64,000 nucleotides of DNA from Planctomycetales bacterium 71-10 (GTDB taxonomy: Bacteria > Planctomycetota > Planctomycetia > Isosphaerales > Isosphaeraceae), in the NCBI GenBank assembly GCA_001898385.1, contig MKTT01000110.1, forward strand, positions 1 through 64,000. The letters run 5' to 3'. The number at the start of each line of letters is the position of its first letter. Within the stretch, counting starts at the first letter, position 1. The notes under the pieces were generated by a model. That model had not been told where the DNA came from. It made no database searches and saw only the letters and a program-made list of their open reading frames with translations. This document shows, one piece after another, positions 9,032-21,219 of this stretch. The position numbers and the translations under genes were made by a program.

Positions 9032-10012
9032 ATGAAGACCACTCGGTTCCTCATCGGCTGCCTGACGCTCGGCCTGGCCGTCGGCTGCAGCAGCGTGACG
9101 GTCGTCAAGAACCCGGATGAGAACGACCTGGGCATCCGGTACTACAGGCCCAAGCCGTACCTGCTGGTCACGCCCGCGGACGCGACCGGTCGGATGGTCA
9201 ACATCAAGCTCCAGTACCTCCCCGACTTCTCGGAGGAGTACTCGATCCGGCCCAAGGGCCGCAAGCCGCCCGCGGTCGCGCTCGAAGACGGCTGGAACCT
9301 GGTCGGCGTCGGCGGCCCGCCGGCCCCGCCCAAGCCGCAGGAGCCCGCCGCCATCCCCGCGGCCCCGACCGACCCGACCAAGCTCCCCGAGTTCGTCGTC
9401 GCGGCCACGAACGTCCCGATGGGCTACTACGAGTCCGTCTTCGACATGAACGGGACGAAGAAGACGCTCAAGGGCTGGCGCTACATCGGCCTGAGCCCGA
9501 TCGCCGGCGGCGACGCGATCGGCGTCGACCCGCGGTCGCAGATCCCGCCGAACTGCCCGCAGCCGCCCGCCACGTCGTCCATGCCCGGCCCGCTCTACGG
9601 GATGGTCTTCTTCAACGGCGTGATGACCTTCCGCCAGCTCGACGAGATCGCCAACAACCAGACCTGCCCGCAATACGTGAAGATCCTCCCCGAGAAGCCC
9701 GAGCCCGCCCCGACGCAGAGCGGCGGCAACAAGGTCAACGACGGCTCCAACCAGTCCGGCGGCGAGAAGACCAACGAGTCCGGCGCCGGCAAGGTGACCG
9801 AACCGGAGGAGGTCGAGGCCCCGAAGCTGGACGCGGTGCAGCCGGAGCCCCCCGCGATCATCCCGACGCCGCCGCCGGCCGCGATCCCGACCCCGGTCGC
9901 CCCGGGCGAATCGGCCCTGAACCTCGCCCCCGCCCCGGAACTCCTCGACGACGCCGTGGCGAAGACCTCGATCGCGATCCCGCCCCCCAAGGTCTGGGAC
10001 GGCCGTCGCTGA
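9032..10012 (+). CDS. lipoprotein of unknown function in the T6SS region
   Basis: 326 residues. The N-terminus MKTTRFLIGCLTLGLAVGC is a lipoprotein signal with Cys19 as the lipidation site, and AAGGAG precedes the ATG. The mature part has a probable globular domain (residues 25-215, for example VTPADATGRMVNIKLQYLPD) and a Pro/Ala/Lys-rich tail. I do not recognise a family. Its position after tssA makes it a possible replacement for the TssJ lipoprotein, but it is twice the usual TssJ length and shows no recognisable TssJ pattern. It could equally anchor the neighbouring caspase-like proteins. A strong terminator follows, so it ends its transcript. Confidence 0.75.
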   Translation: MKTTRFLIGCLTLGLAVGCSSVTVVKNPDENDLGIRYYRPKPYLLVTPADATGRMVNIKLQYLPDFSEEYSIRPKGRKPPAVALEDGWNLVGVGGPPAPPKPQEPAAIPAAPTDPTKLPEFVVAATNVPMGYYESVFDMNGTKKTLKGWRYIGLSPIAGGDAIGVDPRSQIPPNCPQPPATSSMPGPLYGMVFFNGVMTFRQLDEIANNQTCPQYVKILPEKPEPAPTQSGGNKVNDGSNQSGGEKTNESGAGKVTEPEEVEAPKLDAVQPEPPAIIPTPPPAAIPTPVAPGESALNLAPAPELLDDAVAKTSIAIPPPKVWDGRR

Positions 10013-10046
10013 GACGCGACTTCCCTCCCTCGATCTTCGATCGTCG

Positions 10047-10083
10047 CGACGCCCCGGGCCATCCCCGGGGCGTCGTCGTTTTT
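10047..10083 (+). terminator. Rho-independent terminator after the lipoprotein gene
   Basis: A GC-rich stem (CGACGCCCCGGG pairing with a complementary arm ending at 10075) with a short CAT-type loop is followed by TCGTTTTT. It lies 35 bases after the lipoprotein stop, separating tssA/lipoprotein from the caspase/kinase genes. Confidence 0.75.
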
Positions 10084-10132
10084 CGAAGGCCGGAGAAACC
10101 GCGATCCGCGGCCCGCGGACCTCGTTTTTAAG

Positions 10133-10162
10133 TTGAGCCCCGCCGTCGCGCGACGGTATCGT
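10133..10162 (+). promoter_or_regulatory. candidate promoter for the 10233 caspase-like gene
   Basis: TTGAGC (10133-10138) and TATCGT (10157-10162), 18 bases apart, follow the terminator and precede the start by about 70 bases. Confidence 0.35.
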
Positions 10163-10232
10163 TGCGGAAGCGTTCGCTTCCATGCGAGGGTTCGGCCATT
10201 TCGAACAGCAGACGCAGGAGGGGCCGAGAGCC

Positions 10233-13200
10233 ATGGCGACCGCGACGGGGGTGCGTCCCAGACTGTCCAGGCCGCGTCGGGCCGCGACCATCGTGGAGGC
10301 CGCCGCGTTCGCGACCGCCGCGATCCTGCTGGCCTGGCTGGCGTTCTGGCTGATCCGCCAGCAGGCGCAGGGCCTGGTCGTGGACGCCCGCCATCTCCTG
10401 GGCGACGGCCTGGGCCGCGTCGACGCCCCGTTCACCGCGGCCGACGCCCGGTCGATCCTGGGACCCGACCGCCGGGCCGACGCCGCGGCCCGCACGGCCG
10501 GTTTCGTCGACGACGTGAAGGCGGCCGTCGCCGCCCCCGGCGGGCCGGTCGTCTACTACATCTCCGCGCCCCTCCTCGGACACGACCGCCCGATCGGCGA
10601 CGCGAAGCTCGCCGACCTGATCGCGCAGGTCGCCGCGGCGGCCCGGCGGGACGTGGTGCTGGCGCTGGACCTCGCCCAGGTCGACAGCGACCGCGACCTC
10701 GGCGTCTACGCCGCCAGCCCCTATCACGGGCTGGCGGAGGCGGTTGCGAAGATCGAGCCGGGGAGCCACGTCGTCTACGTCCTGACCTCCGCGGGCCCCG
10801 CCCAGAAGAGCTGGGCGTCGGACGCCCTCGGCGGCTCGGTCTTCGCGCACTTCCTGCGCGCCGGGCTGGCCGGCGACTCGGCGGCGTGGGACGAGGTGCC
10901 GACCCCCGGCCGCGTGTCGGTCGAAGGGCTCCATCAATTCGTCCGCCATCACGTCGCGGGATGGGCCCGGAAGCACCGCGGCGCGAACCAGACCCCGATG
11001 CTGCTCCGCGTCGGCGAGCCGCGCCGGCCGGTCGCCCTGGCCTTCGCCAGGCCGAGCCCCGCCCCCGCCCCGCCGGCCGAGCCCCCCGCCCCCAAGGACG
11101 CGCCGAAGCCGGAAGAGAAGCCCGCGGCCAAGGACGCCGACCCGGCCAAGCCCGCCCCCCCGCCGGCCGATCCCCCGCGCGAGGCGCTCCTGCGGCGGGT
11201 CGTGGAGGAGTGGAAGGCGCACGACGCGCTCGCGGCCTCCTCGCCGTGGCGGTCGTCGCCGGCCCGATTCCGCGCCTACCAGGGGCTCCTCCTCCGCGCC
11301 GAACGCCTCCTCCGGTCGAGCTGGAACGACCCGGCCGCGCTCGACGACCCGCGGAAGGGGCTGGCCGACGTGGAGCACGAGCTGGCCTCGGCCGTCGCCG
11401 CCCGCGAGGCGGTCCAGGCGGCGGTGAAGGCCGCCGAGGCCCACGCCGAGTCGTTCCCCTTCAAGCCGGCCCGCGCCGAGGAGGCCGGCCGGCGCGACGT
11501 GACCGAGGCCCTGACGTTCCTGACCGGCGCGGGCCCCGAGGACCACGAGCTGTACGCCGCGCCCGCCCCCATCCCGGCCGCGCCCGCCGCCGCCGACGCC
11601 AAGCCCGCCGCCCCCGCACCGAAGGCCCCCGAGCCCCCCCGCGCGCTGGCCGAGGCGTCGACGGTCGACCACCCCGAGCGTTTCCTGGAGCTGCAACTGC
11701 CGGCCTGGGCCCTCGGCTACGCCGAGGCGTTCAAGGTCCCCGACCACTTCCGCGCCGAGCGCCGGGGCGCGGCGCTCCGCAGGCTGGTCGAATCCCGGGC
11801 GGTCGCCGAGGACGCCCTGGGTGCCGACCTCCGCGGCCTGGACTGGGTCCAGCCGGGCGTCGAGAAGGGGGACGAGGCGCGCCGGCGGTTGCAGGACGAC
11901 CTGTTCGACCCGTCCCTCTCGTCCGGCGAGGCGGGCAAGGCGCTGGTCGAGGGGGCGTCGACCCTGCGCCGCCAGTACGAGCCCGCGCGTCGCTTCGGCC
12001 GCGCGTTCCACGACGGCCGGGTCGCCTGGGAGCGCGTGGCCGCGCGACTCCCGGACCTCGCCGAGTGGGCCGTCCGCTCTCGGGTCGCGACCCGTCGCGA
12101 CGGACCCTTCCCCGGGGCGGCGGCCGACGCTCTGGACGCCGCCGCCACCCTCGCCGACGAGTTGCACCGGCCGGCCGCGGAGGGGGTCGGAGACGAGGCC
12201 CATCGCCGCGCCGACGCGATCGGCCTCGCGTCCCAGAAGGCTTCGGCGGCCGTCGACGCGCTCGAACGGTCGATGCTCGACTCGACCCGGTCCGACGACT
12301 GGGACGCCCTCGACGCCGCCCTGCGGACCCCCTGGATCCCCGCCGAGTCCCGGAGACGTCTCCTGGAGGCCGCCGTCGGGATCTCCGAGTCGCTCCCCAT
12401 CGAGAAGCGCCGGGTCGCGCCCGATTCGGCCGGCGACGACGCGCCCGACGACCCGCGGTTCTGGGCCCTCGCCGTCGGCCTCGCCGAGCTGGACCGTCGG
12501 CTCGCCCTGATCGCGGCGGGCTCGCCGGCCCCGGATCGCTCGGCCGACCCGATCGCCGCGGCGATCGAGGCCGTCCGGGCCCGTCCGATCGAGGTGGACG
12601 CCGCCCTGCGATCCTTCGGCGAGTACGGCGAGTCCGCCCGGAAACGCCGCGAGGACGACCGGGCCGCTCGCGCCCGCGTCGGCCAGGGCGAGCCCCGGAA
12701 GCCGAAGGACCTCCAGGCGGATTTCCAGAAGGCCGACCGCGCCGCCCGCCTCATGGGGCGAGCCGAGGCCCTGGCCGACCGCGCCGGGGGCGACGCCCGC
12801 GTCGCGGCCTGGGACCGCCTGGCGCGGCTCCGCGCCCTTGACTTCCACGCGGCCCGGCTCCGCGAGGACTACGTCCGGTCCGCCCCCCGGCTCCTCCAGG
12901 AGGTCGCCGCGCTGGCGAAGGATCTCAACGCCGTCCCGCCCGCCGACCGCTTCGCCGCCTGGGCCCCGCTGGGGATCCGCGTCGAGCCTTCGGGCGAGAC
13001 GACGGTCCGGATCGGCGAGGACGGGCGGGCCGAGATCAAGCTCGGCCTGGAAATCCAGGAGGAGCGCGAGGCCGGCATCCCCGGCGGCCGGGCGTTCGTC
13101 GGACTCTCCGCGCCGCCGCCGGAGCTGGAGGTCCGCGGCGCGAAGCCCGGCGCGACGGCCTCGCCCCCCGGGATGCTCAAGGAGGTCGGCCGCGCCCCGG

Positions 13201-14054
13201 ACGCGGCCCACGACGCCTACGTCATCCGCCAGCTCGACGCCGCCACGAAGGCCGAGGGCTACCCCCTCGTCGCGACCGCCTTCTACCGCGGCCGCATCGA
13301 TCCCCGCGGGGCCGTGCCGCTGGCCGTCGTCCCGAGGTCGTTCGCCGAGCCGGTCACGATCCAGATCGCCCACGACGCCGAATACATGAAGCGACGGTAC
13401 GGCGCCGAGGAGGCGAAGCTCATCATGGACCAGTTCCGGCTCCACCCCGGCTTCGGCTACATGCACCGGGACAAGTCGGCCCCGTATCGGCTGACGTTCC
13501 GGAACGAGACGTTCCAGGACCTGAAGGTCCACTACAAGCGGACGCTCGTCGACCCGGCGGGCAAGCCCCCCGTCGCGATCGACGAGGTCCCGGCCGAGCT
13601 GGCGCTCGCGGCGGGCAAGTCGGCCGAGGTCCTCGGCGAGGTGAAAGCGCTCCAGGTCCCCTTCGGCGAGGTCCGCGCCCTGCGCTTGGAATGGGGGATC
13701 GTCGGCCGCCCGGAGCCGCGCCCCCCGTTCCAGGTCCAGTTCGCCCAGGTCGGGGTGGAGGAGTACATGGTCCCCACGCCCGGCATCAAGAACGTGCTCG
13801 TGAACGGGCTCCCGCAGGACTCGTACGTCGTCCATTTCCGCCGCCGCGCCGACGACAAGGTGCGGGAGCCGATCCTGGGCGAGGAGGTCCGCGGGACGAT
13901 CAACGGCCGCGAGGAGGGCCTGAAGCCCTCCGAGGTGATCCGCCCCGGCGAGGGCTTCCAGTTCTTCAACGGCCGGACCTCGGCCGAGCGGAAGTTCACC
14001 TGGTCGGCCCGGATTGAGAACGACGAATTCAAGCCCCGAGAGTCCAACCCCTGA
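10233..14054 (+). CDS. membrane-anchored caspase-like (degenerate) large protein
   Basis: 1,273 residues. One transmembrane helix near residues 20-42, preceded by Arg-rich sequence, predicts an N-in topology with the rest outside the cytosol. Residues ~90-265 resemble a bacterial caspase-like (peptidase C14) domain: VVYYISAPLL where the His strand should be, ALDLAQ at 145-149 where active enzymes have D-x-C, and a late segment SVEGLHQFVRHHV typical of the family. Both catalytic positions are lost. Then come a Pro/Ala-rich linker and a long, mostly helical region of no recognised family, ending in a probable beta domain. The start at 10233 has AGGAGG 9 bases upstream; the ATG at 10182 lacks this. 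The kinase gene follows after 61 bases, so the two are likely co-transcribed. Confidence 0.8.
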   Translation: MATATGVRPRLSRPRRAATIVEAAAFATAAILLAWLAFWLIRQQAQGLVVDARHLLGDGLGRVDAPFTAADARSILGPDRRADAAARTAGFVDDVKAAVAAPGGPVVYYISAPLLGHDRPIGDAKLADLIAQVAAAARRDVVLALDLAQVDSDRDLGVYAASPYHGLAEAVAKIEPGSHVVYVLTSAGPAQKSWASDALGGSVFAHFLRAGLAGDSAAWDEVPTPGRVSVEGLHQFVRHHVAGWARKHRGANQTPMLLRVGEPRRPVALAFARPSPAPAPPAEPPAPKDAPKPEEKPAAKDADPAKPAPPPADPPREALLRRVVEEWKAHDALAASSPWRSSPARFRAYQGLLLRAERLLRSSWNDPAALDDPRKGLADVEHELASAVAAREAVQAAVKAAEAHAESFPFKPARAEEAGRRDVTEALTFLTGAGPEDHELYAAPAPIPAAPAAADAKPAAPAPKAPEPPRALAEASTVDHPERFLELQLPAWALGYAEAFKVPDHFRAERRGAALRRLVESRAVAEDALGADLRGLDWVQPGVEKGDEARRRLQDDLFDPSLSSGEAGKALVEGASTLRRQYEPARRFGRAFHDGRVAWERVAARLPDLAEWAVRSRVATRRDGPFPGAAADALDAAATLADELHRPAAEGVGDEAHRRADAIGLASQKASAAVDALERSMLDSTRSDDWDALDAALRTPWIPAESRRRLLEAAVGISESLPIEKRRVAPDSAGDDAPDDPRFWALAVGLAELDRRLALIAAGSPAPDRSADPIAAAIEAVRARPIEVDAALRSFGEYGESARKRREDDRAARARVGQGEPRKPKDLQADFQKADRAARLMGRAEALADRAGGDARVAAWDRLARLRALDFHAARLREDYVRSAPRLLQEVAALAKDLNAVPPADRFAAWAPLGIRVEPSGETTVRIGEDGRAEIKLGLEIQEEREAGIPGGRAFVGLSAPPPELEVRGAKPGATASPPGMLKEVGRAPDAAHDAYVIRQLDAATKAEGYPLVATAFYRGRIDPRGAVPLAVVPRSFAEPVTIQIAHDAEYMKRRYGAEEAKLIMDQFRLHPGFGYMHRDKSAPYRLTFRNETFQDLKVHYKRTLVDPAGKPPVAIDEVPAELALAAGKSAEVLGEVKALQVPFGEVRALRLEWGIVGRPEPRPPFQVQFAQVGVEEYMVPTPGIKNVLVNGLPQDSYVVHFRRRADDKVREPILGEEVRGTINGREEGLKPSEVIRPGEGFQFFNGRTSAERKFTWSARIENDEFKPRESNP

Positions 14055-14115
14055 GCGGGGCCGGCGGGGGGCGCGACGCCGCGCCCGGCGATCGATCGGG
14101 CCTGGGGGACGAATC

Positions 14116-16613
<2,498 letters not shown>

Positions 16614-16617
<4 letters not shown>

Positions 16618-19600
16618 ACCGCTTCCTCCTTTCGATCGGCCTGGCGGCCGTGCTCGCGACGGCCGCCCGCGCCGAGGCCCCCGCGACGAAGCCCCAACTC
16701 TGGGCGATGCTCGTCGGCGTCGAGCGTTACGAGGACTCGACCATCTTCCCGCGCTGCCGCGGCGCCGCCGAGGACGCCGGGGCGCTCGCACGTTGGCTGA
16801 TCGACGCCGCCGGCTGGCCCGCCGACCACGTCCTGCTCCTGAGCGACCGCGAGGCCGCCGACCTGGGCTTCGCCGACCCCGCGCGGGCCCCCGAGCGGCG
16901 GCCGGCCACGAAGGCCCAGCTCGATCGCGGCGTGAAGGAATGGCTCGCCGGCAAGGCGAAGCCCGGCGACGCGATCCTGATCGCCTTCGCCGGCCAGGCC
17001 GTCGGCCTCCCCCAGCGCCCCGGCGACCACCCGACCCGGTCGGCCCGCGACGTCCTGATCCCCTGGGACGGCCGCGGGGCCGACGTCGAGGGGACCGGCT
17101 GGCGGCTCGGCGACGCCATCGAGGGCCTGGCTGCGAGCGGCGACTACTCCATCGTCTGCCTGCTCGACACCTCCCCGGCCGGCCGGGTCCAGTCGCCCCG
17201 GCCGCTCGGCAGCCCGGCGAAGTTCGAGCCCGGCGCGCGGATGCTGCGCGGGATCGTCCGCTGGCCGGGCGTCACCGCCTGGATGGCGGCCACCGACCGG
17301 CCCTCGGGCCAGGACGCGAAGGACGGCGGCGGCCTGCTGACCAAGGCCCTGCTGAAATCGCTGGGGGGCCGCAAGGACCCCGCCAACCTGTCCGCCGTGC
17401 TGGAGCGGATCCGCCGCGAGCCCGACCTGGCCGCGCAGGGCTTCCGGGCCACGGGCGGATTCCGGCCCGACCTGAGCCTGTGGCCGTCGGACGTCCGGCC
17501 CCCGCGGGCGAAGTCGGAGCCGATCATCCAGCGCGGCCACGGCGACCGCGTGACGGCGATCGAGTTCAGCGGCGACGGCTCGCGGCTGTTCACGGCCGGC
17601 ATGGACTCCACCGTCCGGATCTGGGACGCCGCCGACGTCACGCTCGGCCGCGTCCTCCCCTACGCCTTCAACGGGGCCTGGAGCCTGGCCCGCAGCGAGG
17701 ACGGCCGGCTGATCGCGGCGGGGGGCGGCAAGGGCGAGGTGTTCGCGTTCGACCTGGTCGCCGAGCAACCCATCCTGGCCGACCGCACGGGCCACCGCGG
17801 GCCCGTCGACCGCGTGGCCTTCCTGCCGACCGCCGCCGAAGGCGACGCCGCGCCGCCGACGCGGCTGGTCTCGGTCGACGACAGGGGGGCGTGCCTGGCC
17901 TGGGAGGTCGCCGGGCGGCGGCTGCGGCCGATCGCGTCGGTCGCCGACGGCAAGGCGCGATTCCTGGCGGTCGCCGCGCGGCCGGGGCCGGCCGCGTTCG
18001 CGCTCGTCGCCCCCGACCGCTCCGGAACCGACCGACTCGCGGCGTTCGACGCCTCGGGGAAGGCCGTCGCGTCGCTCCCGATCGAAGGCGCGGAGCCCTC
18101 CGCGCTGGCCCTGTCCGACGACGGCGCGACCGCGTTCCTCGCCCGCGAGGACGGCGCGATCGCCGAGGTCGCGCTGCCCGGCGGCGCGACGCGCGAGCGG
18201 GCCCGGCTCGACTCGCCGGCCCGCTGGCTCCGGCCCTCGCCGCTGGCCCTGCTGGCGACCGCCGGGGCGCACGTCTGGGCGCTGCCGGACGGCGGCGGCG
18301 AGCCGAAGGGGATGGCCCTGGACCGCGAGGTCGGCCGCGCGGCGGTCTCCGCGGACGGCCGGCTGGTGGCCGCGTGCGACCGCTTCCGCGGCGGCCTCCG
18401 CGCCTGGGAGCTGTCGCCCGACGCCGCCGAGGCGCGGCCGATCCCGATCGAGGCCGACGGCGGCGGCTCGGTCCTGTCGCTGGCCTTCGCCCCCGGCGGC
18501 GAGACCCTGGCGGCCGGCGACGGCCTGGGGGGCGTCCGGCTGTGGGAGATCCCCGCCGGCCGGGGCAAGGCCGCCGTCGCGCCGGGCCGCGGCCGGGCGA
18601 GCCACGTCGCCGTCTCGGCCGACGAGCGGGCGCTCCTCCAGGTGGGCGACGGCGGCGAGGCGCTGGTCTGGGAGTTCGGCGAGGGCCGCGGCGCGCGCCG
18701 GGTCCCGGGCGACGGCTTCCAGCCCGCGGGGGCGTTCCTGCCCGACGGCTCCCTCGCCCTCATCGACGCCGACGGCCGCGTGGTCGTCCACGACCGAGAG
18801 ACGCTGGCCCGCCGCGACCTGAAGTTCGAACAGCCCCCGCGCGAGGACGGCGCGGGGCCCTCCGGCTGGGGCTTCCACCGCCTGGCCGTCGCGGCCGACG
18901 GCCGGATCGCCGCGGCCAGCCCGGACGGCCCCCTGGCCTGCGTCTGGAAGCCCGACGGCCGCCTCGCCTGCGGCCCGATCCGCGGCCACGACGACCGGAT
19001 CAACGCCGTCGCCTTCGGGCCGGGCGGCGAACTGCTGACGGGCTCGGACGACGGCCTGCTGAAGGTCTGGGGCGTGGCCGACCCGGGCGAGCCCAGGTTG
19101 TTGCGGACCCTCGCCCCGGCCGACCCCGCGGGCCGCTCGCCCGTCACGGCCGCGGCGGCCTCGCCGGCCGTCGCCGGGGAGTGCATCGCGGGTCTCCAGG
19201 ACGGCCGATTCCTGCTCTGGCGGCCCGGCGCGGCCGAGCCGGTCGAGGCGACGGCCCGGCTGACGGGCGAGGTCAGGGCCGTCGCCTACTCGCCCGACGG
19301 CAAGCTCGCCGTCGCCGCGGGGGACGACCGCCGCATCGCCATGATCGAGGCCGCGCGGCCGGGGCTGCCGATCCGCCTCGGCGACGGGACCGGGCATACC
19401 GAGCGCGTCAACGGCCTGGCGTTCTGGCCCGGCGGCAAGGTCCTCGCCAGCGCGGGGGACGACGCGGCGGTCCGGCTCTGGCGGCTCTCCGACCGGGCCC
19501 CGATCGGCGTCCTCTCGGCCGTGGCCGACGGCCTGGACTGGGTCGTCTACACGCCCGATGGGCTCTACGACGCCTCCCCCTCGGGCGAGCGTCGGGTGGC

Positions 19601-20957
19601 CTGGCGGCCCGACCCGAAGCTCGGCGGCGGCGAGTTCGTCGCGCGGCTGGACCAGCTCCGCAAGGAACGCCACGTCTTCGACCTGGCCGAGCGCCTGGCC
19701 CAGGCCGAGGACGTCCCCGCCGGCGCGATCCCCGCCGGCAAGCCGTCTCGCGTCCAGCTGGAGCCGGTCGCGGAGTTCGACCCGAAGCGGCGGCGCGTCG
19801 ACCTGGAAGTCCGGCTCGACGACCCGGCGGTCGAGGACGTCCGGCTGTACCACAACGGCGTCCCGATCCCGGGCGACCTGCGGCGCGAGGGGGCGGGCTT
19901 CCGCGCGACGGTGACGCTCGTCGGCGGCGACAACTCGCTCTACGCCCTGGCGGGCAAGCCGGGCGCGATCGACGCCCGGTCGAATCGGCTGGACCTCCGC
20001 TTCGACGGCCAGACGCTGGGGCGGACGCACGTCCTGGCGCTGGGCGTCAGCAAGTACGCCCGCCAGGCCCTCCGCTACGCCGACGCCGACGCCCGCGCGA
20101 TCGCCGAATTCCTCCGCACCTCGCCGGACGACCCCGGCGCCGCCGAGGCCGAGCCGATCCTGCTGCTCAACGAGGACGCCTCCCAGCGCACCGTCGGGGA
20201 GGCGTTCGAGACGCTGCGACGGCGCGTGCGCGGCCGGCCGGAGGACCGCATCGTCGTCTTCATCGCCGGCCACACCGACGTCCGCGACGGCTACTTCTGC
20301 CTGCTCCTCCCCACCGCCCGGCTGCCCGAAGGGCCGGACGTCGTCGCCATGCGCGGGCCCGACCCCAAGACAGCCCCGGCCGCCCCCCGCGGCGACGGCC
20401 CGCTGCGCGACCGCACGCTGGTCCCCTACGGGATGATCCACCGCAGCCTCGCCCTGGCCGAGGCCCTCCAGCGCCTGGTCATCGTCGACGCCTGCCAGGC
20501 CGAGGCCGTGTTCGACGACCCGGTCGTGCGCACGAAGCGGCGGCGCTCGGTGCGGAACCTGGCCGAGGACGACGCCTACCAGGCCCGCACCTCGTACATC
20601 CTGGCCTCGCGACGCGGCGAGCGGGCCGGCGAGGCCGAGCCGCTCAAGCACGGCCTCCTCACCTACACCCTCCTGCGCGGCATGGGCGGCACGGGGATGG
20701 GCCCGAACCCCGACCTCCCCGTCTTCGAGACCTTCCCGACCGCCGACCTCAACAGCGACGGCTGGGTGGAGACCGACGAGCTGCGCCGCTACGCCGACGT
20801 CGCCCTCCCCAGCCTCGCCCAGAGCTACCCCGACCTCGTCCTCCGCGGCGCCCCCTCCCGGCCCGGCTCCGCCGCCTCCGAGGCCGTCGCCCGCGACGTC
20901 CAGCAGGCCGACTCCTTCCCCCTCTTCGAGCTGCGCGGGCCCGTCGCCGTGCCGTGA
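16614..20957 (+). CDS. exported pseudocaspase - WD40 propeller - active-type caspase protein
   Basis: 1,447 residues with a signal peptide (cut near residue 20, after ARA). Residues ~25-280 form a caspase-like domain with Gln128 in the His position (FAGQA) and Ser187 in the Cys position (LLDTS), hence a pseudoenzyme. About residues 300-970 hold WD40-type repeats (HGDRVTAIEFSGDGSRLFTA, STVRIWD, DAAVRLW). After a conserved VVYTPDGLYDASPSG linker, a second caspase-like domain (~1140-1400) keeps His1220 (IAGHTD) and Cys1294 (VDACQ), so it may be a functional clan CD peptidase. The start overlaps the kinase stop by 4 bases, implying translational coupling. Its periplasmic location matches the kinase's outer domain. 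Targets are unknown. Confidence 0.85.
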
Positions 20958-20977
20958 TCGGGCGTCGTCGAAACGCA

Positions 20978-21030
20978 CCCTCTCCCGCCTGGAGGGGGCA
21001 GCCGCGCCGCGGCGGGTGAGGGCCGTCGGG
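20978..21030. repeat. intergenic palindromic repeat, copy A
   Basis: Diverged copy: CCCTCTCCCGCCTGGAGGGG, then a GC-rich core and GGGTGAGGGCCGTCGGG. It follows the caspase-WD40 stop by 20 bases and could serve as a terminator between convergent genes. Confidence 0.55.
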
Positions 21031-21080
21031 ATGCGGAGAGCATGCCAGACTCGCGGTCAAAGCCGGCTCATGACAAGCAT

Positions 21081-21103
21081 CCTTCTCCCTCAAGGGGAGA
21101 AGG
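21081..21103. repeat. short palindrome between convergent genes
   Basis: CCTTCTCC and GGAGAAGG face each other around a 7-base loop. It resembles the core hairpin of the flanking repeats with different stem bases. Confidence 0.45.
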
Positions 21104-21132
21104 CGTCGATCGCCAAGCTATGTCTACAGGTC

Positions 21133-21187
21133 CGACGACCCTCACCCGGCCCTCCGGGCCTGCCCTCTCCCGGCGGGAGAGGGGACG
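21133..21187. repeat. intergenic palindromic repeat, copy C (inverted)
   Basis: CGACGACCCTCACCCGGCCC, a short GC core, then CCCTCTCCCGGCGGGAGAGG. It matches copy E (62501-62554) in reverse complement almost base for base, and lies just before the end of the minus-strand WD40 gene. Confidence 0.65.
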
Positions 21188-21219
21188 TTTTGATGGCGAT
21201 CGGGGCGACGCGCTAGGGC

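Noticed and set aside
9032-10012. Calling the lipoprotein TssJ
   Set aside because: Twice the expected length and no recognisable TssJ sandwich pattern; kept only as a hypothesis.
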